From positions 7,116,501-7,180,500 of the forward strand of contig OX442318.1 of NCBI GenBank assembly GCA_949358305.1: a DNA stretch of 64,000 nt. The letters are read 5' to 3'. The position numbers and the translations under genes are program-made. Below are positions 55,750-64,000 of this stretch, piece by piece. Position 1 is the first letter of the stretch, and every line of letters begins with the position of its first letter. The notes under the pieces were generated by a model, which saw only the letters and a list, made by a program, of their open reading frames with translations, made no database searches and was not told the DNA's origin. This DNA is from Strigamia acuminata. Its lineage: Eukaryota; Arthropoda; Chilopoda; Geophilomorpha; Linotaeniidae.

Positions 55750-57075
55750 CACAAGTCCCACAAGTGCGAAAAAAAATACGGTATTTATAATTTTCGACGA
55801 TTTTTCACCAAATATTTTTGCCCCAGTTTGAGTCAGCCGATTGGCTGCTTCGGCATTTCCCATTGGCTGAGACCCAACGAGTGACATTATCACCGGTAAC
55901 ACCACAATTCCAAAAACCTTATCGATAACATTATGCCTTCGCTCACACCTCTTATACCTCAAACCACAACAACCACAATTATTCCTTCACTGCCTAAACT
56001 TTCATCCTTATACACTGCAAATATATAATTAAAACAAAAACTATTTAAAATTCTAATCTTTCCCTCTGCAGTTGGTTACATGACACCAAGCTAAGGCCAA
56101 AGCTCAAAACCAAGTAAAAACATAACAATTTGTAGTCATCACAAACCAAAATTAAACCCCCCAAAAGCTGCACAATTATTACAACTCCACTTCTTTACAT
56201 CTCTCACTCCAAAACTCCTAAAAACTGTCACACAAATTGATTTTCCACCAATTCAGCTCCATCAACAAAGAAAACCTACTTTAAAACAACCAATACCATA
56301 AAAGCTTTCAACACTGCCTTTTTACAACCCCCCGAAACACAGTTTTCAAGATTTATGTTGCATGGTTATCATCTGACCTTTTAAGTGCAAGATTAAAAGG
56401 GATATCAATTTCCAATAGTCAAGTGCCTGATATAATACATTTGACAGCACTTAAATAAAGATTACTTTCTTATTAACAAGAAAGCATCTATTATGCCAAC
56501 ACTATTCTCAGACCTAGGTCAAACCAGGTTGAACTTCCACACATAACATTCATTTACATGTTTTCTTCAAGGATTTCTCCTACTCTTAACTATTGATGAT
56601 CATACCCCCAACAGAATATCAATGTAAGAAAAAATAAATTCAACATTGAGGAAAATTTTTTTTCCTGTCTTGAATGCATTTTCTATGTTTTCACCCCTCG
56701 CAAATGCATCGATTTGTCATCATAAGCATTTCTTAGAATTACATTCGAAGCCATTGCAGAACGGAAGCGAGTTACAACGTAGAAAAATCATATCGAGTCG
56801 TCGGTTGACATAGATTAATGTTGCCAAGCGGTTAAAAGAAAAGCAGGAGTTAAAAGTTACGGAGTTCCATGATGAAAGAATGAGGCACGAGCAACATTTT
56901 TCACTTCCTACGTCGTGTAAAATGTCATTGACAAAGTGCGGTCACGACTCCACTAGAGACCAAAATTAACATCTCAATTTTTTTTAAGGCAACACTGGCA
57001 CGTTGCTCGGGTCTGTTGTTGATTTAGTATTTTAGGATAACGTTATTTCAACGCGTCATTTAAAAGAAAATGCCA
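55750..57075. other. No gene recognised
   Basis: AT-rich spacer. The 79-codon minus ORF (55,723-55,962) starts in repeat-derived sequence and has no domain. Confidence 0.45.
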
Positions 57076-57079
57076 TATC

Positions 57080-57512
57080 GTAAGGGAAAATTCTTTAGTG
57101 TATCGTTTTCAACACTAAATTAAAATATAGCGCAGCCAATCAGAATTGAGAACACTATATTGTTAGCTCCGCCCATTGGAAATGGCGATTATTTTGTTGT
57201 CCCGATAAAACACATCACAGTCACAGGTATGTAGATTGAATGATACATGGGGCCCAAAATTGAATTTTAGGCCCAAAACCATACTTTATAGGCATAATAA
57301 TGTAATTTTATGCAGAAATTTGCACATTTACGTCCCCAAATTAAATTTTTAGGCCCAAAATTACTAACTGTCAGTAGTTGGCTGAAATAGTGTAGTGATA
57401 AGGGAAAAGTGCAGCCCGCAAAAAACTTAATTTATCATTTTTTCCTTACATTATTTTTATACCGTATAGTGTTTAACTGTAAGGGAAAAATGCATCCCGC
57501 AAACTCTCTAAT
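57080..57512. mobile_element. GAGAGTTTGCGGGATG family, truncated copy
   Basis: GTAAGGGAAAATTCTTTAGTG, TATCGTTTTCAACACTAA and AATATAGCGCAGCCAATCAG match 27,180-27,235 and the interior. AAAATGCATCCCGCAAACTCTC at 57,489-57,510 is the terminal repeat; a second internal copy of GGGAAAAGTGCAGCCCGCAAA lies at 57,402. A CCCAAAATTGAATTTTAGG minisatellite-like block sits at 57,250-57,365. Confidence 0.6.
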
Positions 57513-57540
57513 GTTTACTTTACTTTACTTTACTTTACTT
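57510..57540. repeat. (TTTAC)n microsatellite
   Basis: Six units of TTTAC directly after the MITE terminus. Confidence 0.9.
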
Positions 57541-57544
57541 CGAT

Positions 57545-58855
57545 CTTTGAAATTAGATCAAGAAAAACCTCGATTACGGTGGCCGGATCAAATTTATGCT
57601 AAATATACATTCAAAATATGAAGTTTAAACAGGCAGACTGATTGCACAAAGAAAGATAAATCGACATTCCAGGCGAGAATTGATATTAAATTGAAATTAG
57701 GTTCAATTTCCACGTTTATATTTTCAGTTTTAAATTAATCATCTACTTTCCAGTGACTTGGCTTATGCACCCAAGTGTACTAAGCATTCGGAGTCATGCC
57801 AAATGGTTAAAATTAATCACAGGGGCCTACGTGGCTTAGGTATAGCAGTTGCAATCACAGAACACGCGATTGAAACTCCGTCGCGCAAAAATCTCTTTTT
57901 TTCTTCGATAATGAGCTCAAACATTTATTTTACTTTCATCCACTGTGTATAATACCACGTTTGACTGGGCTAAGAAGGTAAAATCCCTAAAAATGAAGAA
58001 AAAAGAGAAGAAAAAAAAAGATCTGAAAGTTTACACTCGATCAAATTTGCAAAATTAGTTTTATTAAATTACTTTTCGTGGTATTAACCTTTCTCAAAAT
58101 TTAATTTCCCCGCCCTTTTGGGATTTCATGTGATTCATTTTTACGTCTCGTAATTAGCAAACGCAATATGGTGTCTGAACTTTGACAAAAAAAAATAGGA
58201 AAAGATGAAAAGAAAATCAATAGGTTGAAGAGAAGAAAGAAAAAAAAAATAGAGCAGAAAAGATAGATTTTTCTGCTCGCAAATGTCATGTAAATATCAC
58301 AATTTAGTGTAGATAAGCTTCCAACAATAATAAAACACGACAACCAACGTTGTTTATAATCCACACATTTATCATTGAAATGGGGAAAATGGTCATATCC
58401 AAAAGGATAAATTAACCACAAGCCACTCAATTCAGACACAAACAGGTTTAACATTCGAGCAATGTGATTACTAAATGCAACATGGTGCAATGATCCATAG
58501 CAAAGCTGTCTCTGTTATTTTATTTGATTAGTAAAATCAGAAACAAATAATAAACAGCCAGGAATAAAACTTGTTTCAGAGGATAAATCAAACTACGACT
58601 AATTAAGTTACCGGCAAGATTTGATAACGTTGGAAGAATGAACCAAGCTAAAGCAATAATAGTAGCAACCATTAGTTATTGCTTGTACAAAGATCTACTG
58701 TCTACCACTGATGAATAAACAACTTATGTTTGGTATGAAAGAAGATTTATGACATAGGTACTGTAGTTCATGTTCATGCCAACTAAGACAGAATAATCAA
58801 GTTTTTTACTATTACATTTTATTGCTAGGCATATAAAAAAGGCAACAATTTTTAT
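57545..58855. other. No gene recognised
   Basis: Short ORFs only; A/T-rich pseudo-ORF at 58,101-58,490. Confidence 0.5.
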
Positions 58856-58859
58856 GACC

Positions 58860-59765
58860 GGGATTGTACAGGTACAGTACCATTACCACAAGATGCGGTA
58901 CTGTTTGAAAAATACTAGGCGCATTCAATAACTCATAAACGGTCGTTTAAACTCGTTTGCACGAACTTTTAAACGAGATTCTCGTTTAAAAGCTCGTTTA
59001 AATGAGTTTAAACGGGCTGAAAATAAACGACCTAAGGTAGGTCGTTTAAATCTCCGTGTAACGAGTTTTCTCGTTCTAATCGCACATTTTGGCCGCCATC
59101 TTGACTTTTCGTTAGATCGATTGCGACGATCGGCGATTTGAGTACAATTTTGCAGCAGTTGTTAAATTGTTTTGAGTAAACAACAATATTAAACATTACT
59201 TCATTAATTATTACGACTGGAAACAATTTAAAATTGCGAGGAAACGAAAATCTCGAAAAAAAATACCCGTATGCGACTTGCAGCGGGAAGATGACCTGGA
59301 ACTTGATCTGGAATCCCAGATTAAGTTTTGCAGTTAAACAGTCGTTTATTTGCTAAATAAACGATTTCATTCAGAAAGAGACTTTTCGTCTAAAAATTCG
59401 TGCGAGACGAAAATTTAGACGAGAAGTTATTGAATGCGCCTACTGTATATCTGTACCGGTACTGCTGAAAAAATCCACAAAAGTACCACAAAATCTAAAA
59501 TTAAAAAATGACTAGTGTACTCAAACTTGGCGAATTGGGACAAAAATTGATTAAAAACGCAAAAATCTTGAGAACAAAAACGGGGATCGTCAAAAACTAA
59601 ACACCAAACGAAAGAGCAGAAAAAACTACACCAGAAACGTTAATTAAACACCACTGCCCACAACTAACAATTAATATATATATTTAATTGAACAATGTAT
59701 ACATGTTTTGAGCAACCCTTAGTAACCCTCCTTGTATTGTCGGGCTGGTTTTATCGAGCGACCTG
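58860..59765. mobile_element. GGTACAGGTATAGTACC family, copy 2 (interrupted)
   Basis: Homologous to 46,183-46,580 on both sides of the insertion at 58,918-59,440. Confidence 0.75.
58918..59440. mobile_element. TIR element GGCGCATTCAATAACT, nested, TA duplication
   Basis: 523 bp with perfect 16-bp TIRs (GGCGCATTCAATAACT and inverse), flanked by TA. The uninterrupted host sequence is known from the copy at 46,183. The interior is dense in CGTTTAAA and AAACGA motifs of both orientations. Confidence 0.85.
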
Positions 59766-60009
59766 GTATAACGATATATACCCGCACACACTACCCTTAG
59801 AAAGTGTGGATTCGGGTATAAAAACTTTCGCAGAAATCCATTACTGAGCACTTTTTGATTTCCCACTTTATCGTGGCATTTATTACAGATGGGTGTGTCA
59901 AAAACAAATGCTCGTAAATATGCTTTAAGCTGCACGGTGACATTCTCATGATTTCGCCTTTACTTACAGATTAGCATTTCCATCCTTATCCGATACCCTC
60001 ACCCATATG

Positions 60010-60140
60010 ATTCCAAAATACATTGAAATTATATTGCGATGTATTGCAATGTATTTTGAAATGCATTGGGTGTCACGAGAACGCACTTGTAATACACTTT
60101 TGTGTGCTATTGGTTTGCAAATGATTATACATTAATTAAA
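60010..60140. mobile_element. ATGTATTTTGAAATGCATTG family, longest copy
   Basis: AAAATACATTGAAATTATAT, TGTATTTTGAAATGCATTGG, GTGTCACGAGAACGCAC and GTGTGCTATTGGTTTGCAAA. It covers the motifs seen piecemeal in the other copies. Confidence 0.65.
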
Positions 60141-60310
60141 CGTTAATTAAACAACACTGCCCACAGCTAATGATTAATTTATATTTAATTTTGTGTGTGT
60201 GTACATTTTTTGAGTCACCCTTCCTAAGCCTCCGTGTATTGTCGAGCCGGTTTTATGTGGGCCACCCGGTACATGCGGTATGTACCCACACCCTACACTA
60301 CGAAACTATG
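60135..60310. mobile_element. GGTACAGGTATAGTACC family, copy 3 (3' part)
   Basis: ACGTTAATTAAACAACACTG, GTGTATTGTCGAGCCGGTTT and GGGCCACCCGGTA match the 3' parts of copies 1 and 2. Confidence 0.7.
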
Positions 60311-60314
60311 ATCC

Positions 60315-61280
60315 TCTTTACTCCCCAAAGCGTTTCGCCACACCTTTGACCATCTTCAGTGGGTGATGATCTGATGAAGAAATACAATTACAAAGAATTG
60401 ATATATAGAACAATATAAGACAAGTCATGTGCTACCGCTATACCACACCGCTTGAATCAGAAACAACAAAATGATGCTGTATGCAGGGTCAGATTTAAGA
60501 AAAAGAAACAGAGCACTTCCCCAGGGTTTCCACCAGATTATGCCACACCATCAATATTTATTTAAATTTTATTACAATTTAATTTTTTATTAAAATCCTG
60601 TCACATGCTCCGCTTTACCCCCTTTAGTAAAATTCGTCTACCGCTATACTAACTTTCGAGCCAATTTGGCGATACCAATATATATAAAAATTGCAACAGC
60701 AAAAAAATAATTGAAATCTGAACTTTAATTTTTCCAATGTAATAACTAACAAGCTCATTAATTTTTTTTTCTAACTCAAACTTTTTCTTTTCTTACATAA
60801 TAATAATTGCTTTTTTTCCTTCCTTAATGAGTTTAAAATAAAATAAAAAATTAAAAACCCAAGATGATTAATCCACTGCTAGACTATTATTTACATTGTT
60901 ATTGCTTTCGCAAAGTTGTCGACATACCATATACGTAGGTATTTCACATCCACGAAGACTCCTAACATACCTTCTACGATAATAGAAAGTGCACAAGACA
61001 AGATATCTTGCGACAAAGTATTAAGAACAAACAAAAGCTGCTTTCAATGCCTAAGGTCTGATGCAGCCATTGACTATAAATTTGGGACATATAACACAAG
61101 ACAACAGCCAACAAGCTCTTTATAATTAAATACAACATTGTAATTTCTGATTTAGTCTAAGAGTATGTTGTTATATCTGTACATTACATTACATTACTTG
61201 TAGGCTTATCGCTGTTGAGGGGCACCTCCTCAATCCTGTATTGAGTATTAAACTTTATCATTATTATTATTATAACATAA
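60315..61280. other. No gene recognised
   Basis: AT-rich spacer. A 69-codon ORF (60,916-61,125) has no domain. Confidence 0.5.
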
Positions 61281-61283
61281 TTA

Positions 61284-61898
61284 GGTGCATTCAATGTTTT
61301 GCTTTATACGATTTACAAAAACGGCCGACAAATACAATATTTATGCTTGTTTTGCTCCAAAGGCTTTTCGACTGTTGCCGGTCATCTCCAGTGGTTACAA
61401 CGTTTGTATATTCAGTGCATTCAATCCTCAAAAGACCAATTCACTTCTCCTTAAATCACTTAAAGAAGTGACTTGAAAAAGTGAATTCTCGATTGAACAC
61501 ACTGAAAACTGAACTGAACTAAAAAGATGGCTATCTACAACAAGCGGTAATGATAGCCAATAGAAGCTGACCATTAATGTAATATAATACCTCATTTCCG
61601 GTATCAGTCTGTAATAGACGGTTAAAAGTCTAGTAAAACCAGTTTATTAATTAAACCGGAGGTCGGAAAAATATGAAAAGACCTTAGGAACCTAATACAG
61701 GTATGCTGAGTTCATTGCCGTTGCCCATTTGGCTCTACCTGCTATAGTTTTTTCGATATGGATGCAGACGGACGGACGGACGGATGGACAGATGGACAGA
61801 GCCGTTTCATTAGACTTTCTGAACATCAGGTTTAGAAGTCTAAAAACGTCACATCCTGTTTAGAGAATTCATTTCGTCTTTTTAAGATTGAATGCACC
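61284..61898. mobile_element. PIF/Harbinger-like element with TTA target duplication
   Basis: 615 bp with 12-bp TIRs GGTGCATTCAAT / ATTGAATGCACC flanked by TTA at 61,281-61,283 and 61,899-61,901. The 3-bp TWA duplication points to PIF/Harbinger. It includes a GACGGACGGACGGATGGACA microsatellite (about 61,766-61,800) and a sub-terminal GTGCATTCAATCCTCAAAAG repeat (61,416). No transposase seen. Confidence 0.8.
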
Positions 61899-61904
61899 TT
61901 ATCT

Positions 61905-62455
61905 AATTGTCTCTTAGATTCAAAAAACAGCACACACCTCTTCCCCAAGGTGGAGATTTGTTCATGTGTCTTAAAAGAGTCATGACCTCAGAATGTAATT
62001 AAACTGATCAAATGTAAGTAAATTCGTCTCAGCTGTATAACTCTGAATAAAAAGAATCATTTAAAATTGATTTTGGCAATATAATTCTACTTTGACTGCT
62101 CTAAATATTTTTTTTTCATTACAAAATGTATTTTAAAAAGTAAAAAATGAAAAAAAAAATAAAAAAAACATTATTGCAACCATTCCAACATTCCAGTAGC
62201 CATTTTATTCTTTATTGCTTGTTCCCTGCCATCATCATTATTGCCCAGTCTCGATTCTTGTTATTACCTAGCAATAATCATTACAAGTGTACATCAACTC
62301 CCCCCTGTTGACAAACGAAAGAGCTTCTCCTCCCTCTTGCAACACAAAATCAGTATAACATAGAAACCTTCTCTTGTAGTAATTTATTAAATACTTCATT
62401 ACCGTTTACGCCGTTTACAAAAACAGCCAAAATAGTATGCAAAAACGTACCTAAC
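61905..62455. other. No gene recognised
   Basis: AT-rich spacer, no structure noted. Confidence 0.5.
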
Positions 62456-62458
62456 CGA

Positions 62459-62752
62459 AATGCTGGGCGCACACATACCGCGATTTCGCATCGCCCTGTG
62501 AATCGCGCGCAATGCTACACACATGTAGCTATTCCAGCTTTGCAATTTCAAGGTTATGACGTCATTCCTTCATTTCACACAGCTCACGGATTGGCTGCGA
62601 CATGAATCGCGGGCAAAATAGTACTTGTCCCAAGTACTATTTTCAAAAGTACATTTCCAACCGATGCGAAGGAAATGACATCATCTGCGCATGCGCAATG
62701 GCAACGCGATTGTGCCGCGATGCAAAATCGCGGTATGTGTGCGCCCAGCATT
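62459..62752. mobile_element. MITE with 35-bp TIRs (AATGCTGGGCGCACACATAC)
   Basis: Left and right 35 bp are inverted with one mismatch. The interior is GC- and CpG-rich (ATCGCGCGCAATGC and similar). 294 bp, no ORF of its own; the 85-codon minus ORF reads through the repeat. Confidence 0.9.
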
Positions 62753-62754
62753 AA

Positions 62755-63670
62755 TGTGTTCGTTTTTAGATCCGCTTGTTGTATCGTTTTTGCGTCACAA
62801 TCACGCGAGTACATGGCGCATAAAAATTCCATTTCTTTCATTTAACCAACGAATTGAGGTTGTGGCCCCTTATTTAAACATAATTTAGCATTTACTCACA
62901 TCTTGGGAGGCGAGTGCTTCGCCTGAAAGTGTTTATGACACTTGAAAGTCTGATCCGTCGATCTAACGTTCGATAGGCTGCCATTTTGAATTTGGTTGTA
63001 AAAACCAAATCCCGGCATAAACCGATTCATAAACCACTCCAGTCGTGGTTTTGGTTTTTGTGGGTTTTGGTGATGGTTCTTGGCTGTTTTTGATGCCATT
63101 CCATTTATAGAAACGGTAAAACCCATCAAAACCGGAACTTTGAACGGGCCAGACAAGGATTTTTCAGTTGTCAGACAAAGTATGGGTGAGTGGTAGATGT
63201 TCTTGCCATAGAAACTACCTTGTGTATGGTCGGTCATTCAAGTACTGCCCATGCCTAATTCTGCTCAACCCATGCGTAATAACGGGATCGGTTAGAACTT
63301 GATTTTCAATGCGGGAATTAATTTTTCCCCTCATAATGGGATCGGAGTGATCGGCATGACCGTTAGTTTGGTATCCATTACACCGCAAACTGCGTTCTGC
63401 TTGCGATTAATTAACTCGGAAAAGAAGTACACCGTTATTGTCCAGACAGTAAGCGTTTGTAGGCAGTTGGGACTAAAAATACTCGGATCAAATTGTCGTT
63501 GCATAAATCAACGTTGCGTTCGAAAACTCTAAAACGACCGTTTCTGTCATTTAATGATTTTCCAGGTCGAGCTTCGTATTTTAAAAGGCTCGAATTCATG
63601 CATCTCGTTTTAGGAAACACGCTTAGTTGAAACCGGACCAGTTACCCCAAATAATCGTTATAATCGGACC
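62755..63670. other. No gene recognised
   Basis: Short ORFs on both strands, none with domain, signal or splice support. Confidence 0.45.
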
Positions 63671-63674
63671 TAAA

Positions 63675-64000
63675 ATTTATTTTTTGAATGAAAAATTCAT
63701 TTATTGGACAAAAAATCATTCTTTTAAACCAAAAATTAATTTTTTTGAACCAATAATTCATTTTTAAACCCAATAATTCATTTTTAAACCCAAAAATTCA
63801 TTTTTAAACCCAAATATTCATTTTTAAACCCAAAAATTCATTTTACGACCAAAAATTCATTTTTAAGACCAAAAATTCATTTTTAAACCCAAAAATTCAT
63901 TTTTAAGCCCAAAAATTCATTTTTAAGCCCAAAAATTCATTTTTAAGCCCAAAAATTCATTTTTAAGCCCAAAAATTCATTTTTAAGCCCAAAAATTCAT
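63675..64000. repeat. Minisatellite, unit CCCAAAAATTCATTTTTAAG, running off the window
   Basis: About fifteen 19-20 bp units become steadily more homogeneous towards the right edge, where five are identical. The array continues beyond the window. Confidence 0.95.

Noticed and set aside
58101-58490. 129-codon minus ORF with F/I/L-rich stretch
   Set aside because: The hydrophobic part derives from A/T homopolymer runs; no splice or domain support.
62584-62888. Overlapping ORFs on both strands with cysteine-rich look
   Set aside because: They lie largely inside a MITE with 35-bp terminal repeats.

Overview
This is a eukaryotic, almost certainly metazoan window: coding exons are separated by GT-AG introns, Ig-domain exons have matched phases, and polyadenylation signals are present. 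There is no bacterial gene organisation. It is AT-rich, gene-poor and full of short non-autonomous transposons and AT-rich minisatellites. The protein families (a five-Ig adhesion molecule, a PHOSPHO-type phosphatase, a RING1-type Polycomb fragment, a possible RFamide precursor) fit an invertebrate, perhaps an arthropod. I cannot name the species, and that assignment is inference.

Layout. 1-2,100: a fold-back element, a small basic-protein gene broken by a poly-A frameshift, a retrotransposon LTR with a tRNA-Ser-type primer binding site, and a short tandem array. 3,070-4,320: a tandem duplication followed by one exon-like fragment of a RING1/Sce Polycomb gene. 4,630-5,610 (minus): a complete two-exon PHOSPHO1/2-like phosphatase with an N-terminal extension. 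6,090-6,400: two overlapping opposite-strand candidates for secreted peptides; the minus-strand one reads as an amidated RFamide precursor. 7,257-13,250 (minus): eight exons of a multi-Ig cell-adhesion protein with fully consistent phases; the signal-peptide and transmembrane exons were not found. 13,400-33,400: no convincing gene, but many DNA-transposon derivatives with target-site duplications. 33,440-35,220: a duplicated locus with an intact two-exon secreted cysteine-rich protein (34,787-35,119) and a relic of a second copy. 37,256-37,468: one probable exon of a type II membrane protein. 37,600-64,000: mostly MITEs, nested insertions and minisatellites, with one degraded retrotransposon fragment near 40,800 and a tRNA-derived sequence near 43,830.

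The genes do not form an operon or obvious pathway. The clearest structures are (i) the Ig gene, whose introns hold a hAT-like element expanded by a minisatellite, a palindromic MITE and an (AAAT)n tract lying directly upstream of one splice acceptor; (ii) a dispersed family with a 5S rRNA-derived head, seen in three linked copies and possibly an undescribed SINE3-type element; (iii) several transposons whose insertion sites can be checked inside the window, including a piggyBac-like element with TTAA duplication and a paralogous empty site, and a hAT-like element with a perfect 8-bp duplication.

Splice junctions and homologies were read by eye. Family names come from recognised motifs, not database searches.
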